NCBI GenBank assembly: GCA_903873395.1
Contig: CAIQOJ010000084.1
Coordinates: 1 to 38,217, forward strand
Length of the DNA: 38,217 nucleotides
Direction of reading: 5' to 3'
Origin: an uncultured Acidimicrobiaceae bacterium
GTDB taxonomy: Bacteria > Actinomycetota > Acidimicrobiia > Acidimicrobiales > RAAP-2
Shown here: piece by piece, positions 31,803-38,217 of the stretch
Position numbering within the stretch: the first letter of the stretch is position 1
Layout of the letters: every line of letters begins with the position of its first letter
Translations under genes and position numbers: made by a program
Notes under the pieces: generated by a model
What the model saw: only the letters and a program-made list of their open reading frames with translations
Told to the model about the DNA's origin: nothing
Database searches by the model: none

Positions 31803-32179
31803 GCCGAACGGGATTCAGGCGAACGGGATCCTGTCGGGCTGGATTCAGGCGAGCTGGATTCAAACGAGCTGGATTCAGGCGATTCCCAATCCCTGGAGCC
31901 ATCCCGCCCCGTGGCAGCGTGGACTAGGTAGTTCCCGAGGACGACGACCATGAGTCCGGTCATCACTGCGGCCAGTCCGCACCCTGCGATGCGGTCGCGT
32001 CCCGACGGCGCAAGTAGCAACGCCCCAACTGCCACCACGACACCCGCACCGACCAGGAGCCAGCCGAACCCAGTAACGGCCGCCTCAACTCGGTGACCAA
32101 TGACCGATGCCGGGGCCGAAGCCCCGGCATCGCCGTTCGCTGAGCCGCTCGGGCCCGTGTTGTCTTCAGAAGCAGTCAC
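31748..32179 (-). CDS. Small membrane protein of unknown function with repeat-built tail
   Basis: A 143-aa predicted protein with two hydrophobic helices: FGWLLVGAGVVVAVGALLLA and an IAGCGLAAVMTGLMVVVLGNYL segment. A serine, glutamate and proline-rich C-terminal tail of about 45 residues follows, encoded by five 15-bp units. I recognise no family. The GTG at 32179 is the only plausible start before the helices and has a poor ribosome-binding site. It is 34 bases after the CADD-like gene on the same strand and may be co-transcribed with it. The last 55 bases run antisense to the end of the thiolase gene, which probably means the tail was extended by repeat growth past an earlier stop. Reality of the gene rests on the two clean helices. 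Confidence 0.5.
   Translation of the reverse strand: MTASEDNTGPSGSANGDAGASAPASVIGHRVEAAVTGFGWLLVGAGVVVAVGALLLAPSGRDRIAGCGLAAVMTGLMVVVLGNYLVHAATGRDGSRDWESPESSSFESSSPESSPTGSRSPESRSAQPHSVPTTDTNDTISPG
31811..31885. repeat. 15-bp tandem repeat, 5 copies
   Basis: The best unit is GGATTCAGGCGAGCT, with diverged copies at 31811, 31826, 31841, 31856 and 31871. It begins 9 bases after the thiolase stop and, on the minus strand, encodes most of the serine/glutamate tail of the small membrane protein. Confidence 0.85.
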
Positions 32180-32213
32180 GCGCCGGGCTCGTGATCGCCA
32201 CGAAGGTGTCGGA

Positions 32214-32909
32214 TCAGGCAGCCAGGGAGGCCTCGGCCTCGCGCTCGTCGAGCAGCGACCACCAGGCACCTGCCGCCAGGTCGGCGGCAGCAGCCACCTC
32301 AGCGGCGTCCGCACCGAGCGCTGCGAGTGCTTCCACGGCCCACTCACCGTGCTCGGCATCGAGGTCGGCGTGCAGGTCCCAGAAACGGGTGCCGGCAGCG
32401 TCCATGCCATACCAACGACGCAGTCCATCGCCCTTGCTGGCCGCGATGTCGGCGGCCTGGGTCTCGTAGGCGGCAAGGCCGGCCAGTGCTGCAACAGGTG
32501 ACTGGGCAGCCAGGTCGCGGTAGGTGGCGGCCAGTGCCTCGGCGGCCGGGCCAGGAACTGCGGCCACCGGCTCGTCGGGGAGCGCAGCAGCGAACTCGTC
32601 GAACAGGGCCAGGTGCGAGGTGGGCCGGCCCAGCTCGTCGGCCAGATTGCGCTCCACAAGTTCGGCGGCAGCATCTTCGCCCGACGCCCGCAGGCTTGTG
32701 GCTACGTCAGCCAACACGGCGGGAAGCACGGCCTCGAATGCCCGGTAGTGGACGGCGTACTCGGCAAGTTCGCTCGTAGCCAACTCGCCCGCCTCCCAGC
32801 GGCGATAGAAGGGGTGGGTGAGGAGCTGGCGCCCCTCGATGGCACGGGCCACGGCCTCGCTCAGCGAGGTGATGGCGTCGGTGTCAGCGGTGTTCATGTC
32901 GGTAGCCAT
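32214..32909 (-). CDS. CADD-like heme-oxygenase-fold diiron protein, candidate self-sacrificing para-aminobenzoate synthase
   Basis: A 231-aa all-helical protein of the heme-oxygenase-like diiron oxidase (HDO) group. The six metal ligands known in Chlamydia trachomatis CADD have matches at the same spacing: Glu92 and His99 (ELGRPTSH), Glu149 (YETQ), and His180, Asp184, His187 (HADLDAEH). The residues reported as sacrificial in CADD are also kept: Tyr35 in HPFYRRW and Lys159, ten residues after Glu149. CADD makes para-aminobenzoate for folate from its own tyrosine, with the lysine as amino donor, so the same role is inferred here. No other folate gene is in the window. The start has no ribosome-binding site but a TATGGT box 5 bases upstream. 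It follows the SepX-like gene on the same strand. Confidence 0.8.
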   Translation of the reverse strand: MATDMNTADTDAITSLSEAVARAIEGRQLLTHPFYRRWEAGELATSELAEYAVHYRAFEAVLPAVLADVATSLRASGEDAAAELVERNLADELGRPTSHLALFDEFAAALPDEPVAAVPGPAAEALAATYRDLAAQSPVAALAGLAAYETQAADIAASKGDGLRRWYGMDAAGTRFWDLHADLDAEHGEWAVEALAALGADAAEVAAAADLAAGAWWSLLDEREAEASLAA

Positions 32910-32914
32910 GCGAC

Positions 32915-32920
32915 ACCATA
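32915..32920 (-). promoter_or_regulatory. Putative -10 box of a leaderless transcript (CADD-like gene)
   Basis: TATGGT on the minus strand is followed by five bases and then the ATG at 32909. No Shine-Dalgarno sequence is seen. Confidence 0.45.
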
Positions 32921-32959
32921 CCGACTCAGGCGATCATTGTGGGAACTCACGCCCTCAAC

Positions 32960-32986
32960 CCACCGCTTGGATTCCAGCGGTCGTGG
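32960..32986 (-). terminator. Weak hairpin after the SepX-like gene
   Basis: ACCGCT and AGCGGT (32962-32967, 32976-32981) pair around an 8-base loop, and flanking CCAC/GTGG can extend the stem across a bulge. It lies 12 bases beyond the SepX-like stop and upstream of the CADD-like promoter box. No T run follows. Confidence 0.35.
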
Positions 32987-32997
32987 CCCATGGGCAA

Positions 32998-33897
32998 TCA
33001 GCGGGCGGCTGTCCGACCCACGGAAGGGTGGTTCGACGAAGCGACCGACCCATAAGAGGGCTCCCAGCGATCAGCGCGATGGGAGTCCAGGTAGTGCAAC
33101 TTGTCCTCACGCTCGAGGGCCCGACGCTGGAGCTGGACCAGCATCGTCACATAGCCCCCCAGGGCCAGTGCAGCCAAAGCAGTCAGGAACCACGTTGCCG
33201 CGGAGCCGGTGACACAGGCAACGAGGAACGTGGCAAAGGTGAGACCGCTCAAGATGAGCAGCGTGTCGCGCCGGCGGCGGCGAGTCATGCGGCGAAGTGC
33301 CGATTCGTCGGCTCGGTGCACCTCGCCATGCGTTGGCATGTACACGCCGGGATGACGGGGGTCGACGTGATCGAGGGAACGACGAGCCCGGTCCATTCGT
33401 CCGTAGCCACTTCGTCCGTAGTCATCGCGTCCGTAGTCATCGCGTCCGACGTCCACAGACGAGGTGCTTCCGTCGGCTGGGTCCCAGTCGTAGGGCGCCC
33501 GGTAGTGCGGGGTGCGGTCGTAGGACTCGTAGGACTCAAAGCCCTGCGCCACTGATGGTCCTACGAATATCGACGCCGTGTCTCCATCGACCTCGGGAGC
33601 GGGGTCACCCAAGAAGGCCAGGGCGGGACGAGGCAGGTCCTTGGCACCCACGACGGAGAGCACCGGACGTTGGCCGCCGCCAGGGTAGGAGACACCATGC
33701 GAGGCATCCGAGCCATCGGCGGAACGGAGTCGGTAGGCAGGAGACACGATCGGTTCAGGAGCCGAATGCTCAAGAATGCGGAGCTGGTGATGGAAGTGGG
33801 AGATCGACTGCACCGAGCCGGACCTGGCTCGACGCTTGAGGACGCTGGGGCCAAGGATCACGGCCCACGCCATAAGGATGACCACTACAACGACCAT
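32998..33897 (-). CDS. SepX/GlpR-like divisome membrane protein
   Basis: A 299-aa membrane protein with the layout of the actinobacterial SepX/GlpR family. One N-terminal helix (MVVVVVILMAWAVILGPSVL) is followed by KRRARSGSVQSISHFHHQLRILEHS in two parts. A long variable, probably disordered cytoplasmic middle follows, then a basic run RRMTRRRRRDTLLIL leading into two C-terminal helices. Streptomyces SepX and corynebacterial GlpR link to the cell-division machinery and the gephyrin-like protein Glp; the same role is inferred from architecture only. The middle contains a 15-bp repeat giving RDDYG units. GGAGGGGAG precedes the ATG at 33897, which begins exactly at the first helix. It is divergent from the YhhN gene. 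Confidence 0.72.
   Translation of the reverse strand: MVVVVVILMAWAVILGPSVLKRRARSGSVQSISHFHHQLRILEHSAPEPIVSPAYRLRSADGSDASHGVSYPGGGQRPVLSVVGAKDLPRPALAFLGDPAPEVDGDTASIFVGPSVAQGFESYESYDRTPHYRAPYDWDPADGSTSSVDVGRDDYGRDDYGRSGYGRMDRARRSLDHVDPRHPGVYMPTHGEVHRADESALRRMTRRRRRDTLLILSGLTFATFLVACVTGSAATWFLTALAALALGGYVTMLVQLQRRALEREDKLHYLDSHRADRWEPSYGSVASSNHPSVGRTAAR
33398..33442 (-). repeat. 15-bp tandem repeat, 3 copies, in the SepX-like gene
   Basis: Two exact plus-strand units CGTCCGTAGTCATCG and one diverged copy encode, on the minus strand, RDDYG, RDDYG and RSGYG in the disordered linker. Confidence 0.8.
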
Positions 33898-34003
33898 CGG
33901 CTCCCCTCCTCTCGGTCTTTGCACTGCAAACGGTAGTGAGCATGAATTCCAAGGTGGTGGATGCCTCCGACAACGACGGAACGTGCCGCTAGGGTCGCGA
34001 CCC

Positions 34004-34666
34004 ATGACAGCGTTCGTCGCCCTCGTCGCGGTGGCTGGCCTTGCGGCCGTCGTCGACTGGACTGCGGTGGCGCGTGGCAACGCCCGGCTCGAATACGCCG
34101 CCAAACCAGCCGTTCTCGCTGCGCTCACCGTCGCAGCCGCGGTGCTCCCGCTGGCCTCGACAGATCTGGCTGATCGCCGCTGGTGGTTCGTGGCTGCCCT
34201 GGCCGCCAGCCTGGTGGGCGACGTGCTCCTCATGCTGCCGAGCGACCAGTTCGTCCCCGGTCTCGTGGCCTTCCTGGCTGGTCACGTCCTCTATATCGTC
34301 GGCCTGCTCCAGCCACCGTCAACCGGAGGGTTCACCTTTTCCACCACTGGTCTGGTGGTGGCGGCCCTCTGCGTTGTTGCAGTAGCCGCCGTTCCCGCTC
34401 GACTCATCTTTGCGTCCCTGGCCCGGAGCGGCCAGCGGGAGCTGATCGGTCCCGTCGCCATCTACCTGGCGGCGATCGGCACCATGGTCGTGCTGGCCAC
34501 CAACGTCGGCGTGCTGGCCGCAGCCATCGGTGCCGTGCTCTTCTTGGCTTCAGACGCCATTCTTGCCCTGCAGCGCTTCGTTCGACCGATGGCCCGCGGT
34601 GACCTTGCCGTCCACGTCACCTACCACCTGGCCCAGATCCTCCTGGTCCTGTCACTGGTCCACTGA
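34004..34666 (+). CDS. YhhN/TMEM86 family membrane protein (lysoplasmalogenase-like)
   Basis: A 220-aa membrane protein with about eight short helices and the YhhN family landmarks: an early KPAVLAAL, then SLVGDVLLMLPSDQFVPGLVAFLAGHVLYIVGLL split over two helices (GD, F-x-x-G and GHxxY), and the late LFLASDAILALQRF (SD) with HVTYHLAQILL. Mammalian TMEM86 proteins hydrolyse the vinyl-ether bond of lysoplasmalogens; the bacterial members' substrate is less certain. GD, SD and the two histidines are the likely catalytic set. The ATG at 34004 follows a TAGGGT box by 8 bases without a ribosome-binding site. It is divergent from the SepX-like gene and convergent with the nitroreductase gene. Confidence 0.82.
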   Translation: MTAFVALVAVAGLAAVVDWTAVARGNARLEYAAKPAVLAALTVAAAVLPLASTDLADRRWWFVAALAASLVGDVLLMLPSDQFVPGLVAFLAGHVLYIVGLLQPPSTGGFTFSTTGLVVAALCVVAVAAVPARLIFASLARSGQRELIGPVAIYLAAIGTMVVLATNVGVLAAAIGAVLFLASDAILALQRFVRPMARGDLAVHVTYHLAQILLVLSLVH

Positions 34667-34676
34667 CGGTCGGCCT

Positions 34677-34704
34677 GAGGCGGCCGGCCCGAGGCGGCCG
34701 GCCC
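34677..34704. repeat. 14-bp direct duplication
   Basis: GAGGCGGCCGGCCC occurs twice in a row just after the YhhN stop. It is non-coding and partly self-complementary. Confidence 0.7.
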
Positions 34705-34734
34705 AGAGGGGTGAGTCCGGGATCAATCCGCACG

Positions 34735-34752
34735 GCTCCTTCTCGAAGGAGC
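34735..34752. terminator. Hairpin between convergent genes, possible bidirectional terminator
   Basis: GCTCCTTC and its complement GAAGGAGC are separated by two bases, between the YhhN stop and the end of the leftward nitroreductase gene. Position and symmetry suit a two-way terminator; no T run follows on the plus strand. Confidence 0.4.
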
Positions 34753-34774
34753 GTGCCTGCGCAGTGAGGGTTGC

Positions 34775-35407
34775 CTACTCGAAGGAAGGTGCCGCACTCC
34801 GGGTGCGCTTCAGCTCATAGAACCCCGGAGTACCGGCCACGGCCAGCACGCCGTCCCACAGTCGGCCGGCAGCCTCGCCCTTAGGAGCCGGTGTGACCAC
34901 GGGACCAAAGAACGCCACGCCGTCGACGGCGATGACCGGGGTGCCGACGTCCATGCCGACCTGATCCATGCCCGAGTGGTGCGATGCCTTGAGTGCTTCG
35001 TCGTAGGCGTCGGTATCCATGGCATCGGCCAGCTCGACGGGGAGACCGACCTCGGCCAACGCCGCCTCGACGGTCGCCCGTTCCTTCGGCGCCTGGTCGA
35101 GATGGAAGCGCGTGCCAAGTGCCGTATAGAGGGGCAGGACGACATCAGGGCCGTGGGCCTGCTCGGCAGCGATCACCACGCGCACCGGTCCCCATGCCTG
35201 GGCCATGAGTTCGCGGTACTGCTCCGGCAGGTCGTCACGACCTGAGTTGAGATATGCCAGCGACATCACGTGCCACCGCACGTCGAAGCCCCGGACCTCG
35301 GCAGCTTCCAGCACCCATCGCGAGGCGATCCATGCCCACGGACACAGTGGATCGAACCAGAAGTCGGCTCCAGTGGGCGCATCGGTGGTGACGGTGGTGT
35401 CAGACAT
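34775..35407 (-). CDS. Rv2466c-family DsbA-fold oxidoreductase (mycothiol-dependent nitroreductase type), CPWA variant
   Basis: A 210-aa thioredoxin/DsbA-fold protein aligning throughout with M. tuberculosis Rv2466c, a mycothiol-dependent enzyme that activates nitro prodrugs and responds to oxidative stress. Shared stretches include ADFWFDPLCPW, FHVMSLA-like VRWHVMSLAYLN, RDDLPEQYRELMAQAWGPVR, ASHHSGMDQVGMDVGTPVI and GFYELKRTR. The active site reads CPWA (Cys22, Ala25), whereas Rv2466c has CPWC. The attacking cysteine is kept and the resolving one lost, so only a monothiol mechanism with mycothiol could work. AAGGAGAG precedes the ATG at 35407. It stands alone in the cytoplasm and implies a mycothiol-using host. 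Confidence 0.85.
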   Translation of the reverse strand: MSDTTVTTDAPTGADFWFDPLCPWAWIASRWVLEAAEVRGFDVRWHVMSLAYLNSGRDDLPEQYRELMAQAWGPVRVVIAAEQAHGPDVVLPLYTALGTRFHLDQAPKERATVEAALAEVGLPVELADAMDTDAYDEALKASHHSGMDQVGMDVGTPVIAVDGVAFFGPVVTPAPKGEAAGRLWDGVLAVAGTPGFYELKRTRSAAPSFE

Positions 35408-35480
35408 TGGTCTCTCCTTGTGATGCAGGACTGGTCATTGTGAGCCAGGCGTCTGTTCTACAGGTGCGAGTTCTGCAGCC

Positions 35481-35519
35481 GTGCCTGGTTCCGGTGCCTG
35501 GTGCCGGTGCCTGGTGCCG
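35481..35519. repeat. 13-bp tandem repeat, 3 copies, intergenic
   Basis: GTGCCTGGTGCCG occurs twice exactly and once with one mismatch (GTGCCTGGTTCCG). The 13-base period breaks any reading frame, so this is non-coding. It lies in the 231-base gap between the leftward ABC ATPase gene and the leftward nitroreductase gene. I see no gene in that gap. Confidence 0.8.
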
Positions 35520-35638
35520 GTGGTCGGCGTTCTTAGCGACAGTCCTCATCGTGCACCTGTACCAACCCCACACGACGCCCAGTTCTTCCCGATGCAGGCC
35601 ACATCTCGACATGGCGATACGCAAGTGCGCAGGACTCG

Positions 35639-36460
35639 TCAGGTCTGCGCCCGCGCCGACCAGCGGCCCCTACTGCGCTCGACGGTAACGGCGATCCCGA
35701 AGGAGTCCGAGACCGGACCATCAGCCAGCACCACCTCCGAAGGCCCAGCGGCAACCATGCGTCCGGCACGCAGCAGGGCGACATGGGTGATGCCCCCCGG
35801 CAGTTCCTCCAGGTGATGGGTGACGAGCACCATCGGCGGTACGGCGGGGTCGCCTGCCAACCTGTCCATCCGGGCCACCAGACGCTCACGGGCACCGAGA
35901 TCGAGGCCGGCGGCGGGCTCATCAAGCAACAGGAGTTCAGGTTTTCCCATGAGAGCACGAGAGAGCAGGACTTGTTGGCGCTCACCCTCGGACAACAGGC
36001 CGAAGGGCCGGGCCGCAAACTCAGGTCCTCCGAACCCGGCATCGTCAAGTAGTTGGGCGGCGAGCGCCCGGTCCTCGTCGGTGTACTCGTGCCACCACGT
36101 CTCGAGCGCTCCGTAGCGGCCGGTCAGCACCACGTCGCCGGCAGCCTGAGCGGGACGCAGCGTGCGGGCCAGCGACGCGCTCACCACCGTGATGCGCTGG
36201 CGCAGTTCGCGCAGATCGACTCGTCCGAACCGGCCGCCGAGTACATCGACAGTTCCCCTGGTCGGCCACAACGCCGCACCGGCTACTCGGAGCAACGTGG
36301 TCTTACCCGACCCATTGGGACCGAGCAGTGCCCAGCGCTCCCCTGGCTCGACCCGCCATGACACGTCATCAAGAAGGGCGACCCCGTCGCGTACGACCGA
36401 GACGCCGACAAGATCGATGACCGGTTCGGCGCGGCCAGAGGAACCGTCGGCCGGGCTCAT
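35639..36460 (-). CDS. ABC transporter ATP-binding protein
   Basis: A 273-aa stand-alone ATPase. Walker A is GPNGSGKTT, the signature is LSEGERQQVLLSRAL, Walker B is LLLLDEPAAGLD, and the switch histidine is in VLVTHH. No membrane permease or binding protein is nearby. The single-ATPase form with LRELRQRITVVSASLARTLRP and a free-standing gene resembles the YlmA/ModF-type ATPases of unclear partner seen in many actinomycetes. The ATG at 36460 begins near the domain (VIDLVGVSVVRDGVALLDDVSW); the open frame further upstream has no homology. The 258 bases between this start and the MFS gene end show no convincing gene. Confidence 0.85.
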   Translation of the reverse strand: MSPADGSSGRAEPVIDLVGVSVVRDGVALLDDVSWRVEPGERWALLGPNGSGKTTLLRVAGAALWPTRGTVDVLGGRFGRVDLRELRQRITVVSASLARTLRPAQAAGDVVLTGRYGALETWWHEYTDEDRALAAQLLDDAGFGGPEFAARPFGLLSEGERQQVLLSRALMGKPELLLLDEPAAGLDLGARERLVARMDRLAGDPAVPPMVLVTHHLEELPGGITHVALLRAGRMVAAGPSEVVLADGPVSDSFGIAVTVERSRGRWSARAQT

Positions 36461-36718
36461 GACCACATCATCTCGGGTACGCCACTCCAACGAGATGCTC
36501 GGAGGCCGCTCGCCATGGCCCGCTGCATCGCCACGACACCAGGATCCCCATGAGGCACTGATGCAACACTGTCCATGCCGTCCACCAGCGGCTGCTGCTT
36601 CCTCATGCGGACATCCTTGCAGCCACACCTGACAGCAGCGCCACGGGTGGAGCGGACGCCAGCGATGTCTTCATCCGCGCTCTGGCGACACGACGGACCT
36701 CGTGGGACGAGCCCTATC

Positions 36719-38176
36719 TCAGACGTCTCGTGCATGAGCGCCGAGCGCCCGCATCAATGGCGACGGATGCTCCTCTGCCGCACCGTCAAGATTGTTGAAC
36801 TCACGGCGAAGGTCTGAACGGGGGAAGATCAAAATGAACCCGACCATCATGACCAGTGGTAGGGCGACACCAGCGGCGAGAGATACCGAGTCGGCGACCG
36901 CCCCAATGACCTCTTGGCCCAAGGGAACCACCACAAGTGCGATCAGGGCATAGCCCTCGAGGACGGCAGCCAGATGCTTGGTCGGAGCCGCATGTTGGAT
37001 CATGGCGCTGAGCACCGAAGCGTCGAAGTTCAGTGCCAGACCGATACCCAACACGGCTCCGATGGCTACCAACAAACTCACCCACCGGAATCCCATCGGG
37101 TGAGTCGAGCCATCGAGGGCAACCACGGCGACCAATCCAACGAAACATGCGGCCATCAGCATGTTGTGCATCCGGATGGCGATGAACCAACCGAGTCGAC
37201 CTTTGATCCCCTTGATGATCATGGTGACGAACAGGCCCCCAAGGACCGCTGAGGCCTCTAGCAGCGACAGGATGGAGGCGTCGGATCCGAGTGTCCTGGC
37301 CATTGCGGGCAGCACCACGGTGAAGCCGCCGACTGCACAGACCAACACGTTCAACGCCGCGATGGCTCGGATTCCTCCATTGGCGCGCCAGACACCGATC
37401 ACATCCCGAAAGCGCTCAGCATCCTCAGCAGCAGCAGCGGTGGCGCCAGTGGCTGCAGGGGCGTCAGTGGCTCCATGGGCGTCAGTGGCTGCAGGGGCGT
37501 CAGTGACTGCAGTGGCGTCAGGGCCAACGCGAAGCTCGCCAGTCGCTGAGGCCTTGGGTGCTTCAGGGGCGCCAAGGTCATGACTCCTCATCATCGGCAC
37601 GATGGCTAACGCAAGTGGCAGGCACGCAAGGGCGCCGATGAAGAACACCCAGGTCGTGCCGAGGTAGGTGTAGGCCGAGGATCCCAGTAGATAGCCCGCA
37701 GCCGTAGCCAGGGCCCACGCCACCGTCACGTTTCCGTTCAGCTCTGCGAGGCGTCCCGGAGCAGCCATTTTCACGCGGATCATCGAACTCGAAGGCTTCA
37801 TGGCGCCATAGATAGCCCCGAGCCCCACGTAGTAGGCGAGCAACGTGGGCACGGTGAGGAGACCGGCCATGGAGAGTCCGGCGGGCACCAAGGTGAGGAT
37901 GCCGCCCAGCGCACTCCCGACGACGTACAGCTTGGGTCCGCCCCACAATTGGCTGAGGCGGGTAGCGACTCCGGGCAGCACTACCTGAGGCAGGCTCAAG
38001 CACACCATGATCAATCCTGTTGCCGTCACCGACCTCGTCGTGTCGTAGACGATGAGGAAACTCGCCAGCGAGAAAAGTCCGAAACCGAAGTTGTAGATGC
38101 AGGTGCCTACCAGGTAGGCCAGGCGCACGCGACGGTAGGGATCGACGGGAGCCGCGACATCCGCTGGGGAGGACAT
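36719..38176 (-). CDS. MFS transporter with Ala/Thr/Asp repeat in the central loop
   Basis: A 485-aa twelve-helix major facilitator protein with two six-helix halves: RLAYLVGTCIYNFGFGLFSLASFLIVYDTTRSVTA opens the first, split over one helix and loop, and ALNVLVCAVGGFTVVLPAMARTLGSDASILSLL opens the second. The cytoplasmic loop between halves is expanded with an alanine, threonine and aspartate-rich repeat (TDAPAATDAHGATDAPAAT) encoded by 18-bp DNA units. The layout resembles drug or multisolute exporters of the enterobactin-exporter-like type; the substrate cannot be read. The start is supported by a perfect TATGAT box 8 bases before the ATG. It lies upstream of the ABC ATPase gene on the same strand but 258 bases away, so co-transcription is uncertain. 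Confidence 0.82.
   Translation of the reverse strand: MSSPADVAAPVDPYRRVRLAYLVGTCIYNFGFGLFSLASFLIVYDTTRSVTATGLIMVCLSLPQVVLPGVATRLSQLWGGPKLYVVGSALGGILTLVPAGLSMAGLLTVPTLLAYYVGLGAIYGAMKPSSSMIRVKMAAPGRLAELNGNVTVAWALATAAGYLLGSSAYTYLGTTWVFFIGALACLPLALAIVPMMRSHDLGAPEAPKASATGELRVGPDATAVTDAPAATDAHGATDAPAATGATAAAAEDAERFRDVIGVWRANGGIRAIAALNVLVCAVGGFTVVLPAMARTLGSDASILSLLEASAVLGGLFVTMIIKGIKGRLGWFIAIRMHNMLMAACFVGLVAVVALDGSTHPMGFRWVSLLVAIGAVLGIGLALNFDASVLSAMIQHAAPTKHLAAVLEGYALIALVVVPLGQEVIGAVADSVSLAAGVALPLVMMVGFILIFPRSDLRREFNNLDGAAEEHPSPLMRALGAHARDV
37443..37523 (-). repeat. 18-bp tandem repeat, 4.5 copies, in MFS central loop
   Basis: The plus-strand consensus is GCGTCAGTGGCTGCAGGG, at 37443, 37461, 37479, 37497 and half a copy at 37515. 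On the minus strand it encodes six-residue units rich in Ala, Thr and Asp in the loop between the two transporter halves. Confidence 0.8.
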
Positions 38177-38184
38177 AGCGGGTG

Positions 38185-38190
38185 ATCATA
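38185..38190 (-). promoter_or_regulatory. -10 box of the MFS gene
   Basis: TATGAT on the minus strand, a perfect -10 hexamer for this degenerate class, stands 8 bases before the ATG at 38176, so the transcript would have almost no leader. The window ends too soon to judge a -35 element. Confidence 0.5.
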
Positions 38191-38217
38191 GGGAATCCAG
38201 ACCTCGGGCTGACTCAG

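Noticed and set aside
31664-31927. Plus-strand reading of the 15-bp array as FRRAG pentapeptides, resembling pentapeptide-repeat proteins.
   Set aside because: It runs from inside the thiolase gene in another frame, lacks the A(D/N)Lxx pattern, and has too few units for the beta-helix fold.
35400-35624. Minus-strand frame covering the 13-bp repeats upstream of the nitroreductase gene.
   Set aside because: A 13-base period cannot reflect a coding repeat, and the frame covers the nitroreductase ribosome-binding site; there is no similarity to known proteins.
36457-36735. A minus-strand frame of 92 codons between the MFS and ABC genes, ending in an ATGA overlap with the ABC start.
   Set aside because: The neat overlap is tempting, but the product has no hydrophobic core, motif or recognisable relative and overlaps the MFS end; I judge it chance, with low certainty.

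Overview
This 38.2 kb window is GC-rich and densely coding, with many 4-base ATGA overlaps, GTG starts and several starts that look leaderless (a TANNNT box 5-8 bases before the start codon). It carries a mycothiol-type nitroreductase homologue (Rv2466c family), a SepX/GlpR-like membrane protein, a DUF3817 protein and actinobacterial acyl-CoA catabolic genes. Together these point to an actinomycete (Actinomycetota), plausibly class Acidimicrobiia. The class is an inference. No tRNA, rRNA, CRISPR array, prophage or insertion sequence was seen; the window looks chromosomal.

Layout. 1-3086: the end of a fused urease gamma/beta gene, a divergent urease alpha gene, and a TauE/SafE-type membrane exporter. 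3167-5554: a sulfur-stress module with a CstR-like repressor, a CoA-disulfide reductase fused to a rhodanese, and a small cysteine-rich protein. The three share one 16-base operator, ATACCC-N4-GGGTAT or its GTACCC variant. 5557-7158: a TRIC-type channel protein and a TetR regulator. 7313-12191: a GH78 alpha-L-rhamnosidase, an acidic small protein, a family 2 glycosyltransferase and a PIG-L deacetylase. 12251-16297: an Old-Yellow-Enzyme-like oxidoreductase, a CysQ-like phosphatase and a D-aminoacylase-type amidohydrolase. 16549-21957: small membrane proteins, an aquaporin, a YgjP-type metallopeptidase, an EamA transporter, a DEDDh exonuclease and a GNAT enzyme.

22091-31802 is the largest coherent block, an acyl-CoA catabolic cluster. 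Leftward run an acyl-CoA dehydrogenase, an alpha-methylacyl-CoA racemase with its full catalytic set, a two-subunit MaoC hydratase, a second acyl-CoA dehydrogenase and an MFS transporter. Rightward from a shared control region run a fused HMG-CoA-synthase-like/DUF35 protein without its catalytic cysteine and a complete thiolase. The set fits shortening of a 2-methyl-branched acyl-CoA, such as a sterol, bile-acid or isoprenoid side chain. The substrate is inferred.

32214-38176: a CADD-type diiron protein retaining every residue associated with self-sacrificing para-aminobenzoate synthesis, a SepX/GlpR-like protein, a YhhN protein, an Rv2466c-type protein with CPWA in place of CPWC, an ABC ATPase and an MFS transporter. 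Short tandem repeats with unrelated unit sequences, often exactly 15 bp, recur in linkers, protein tails and intergenic DNA throughout.
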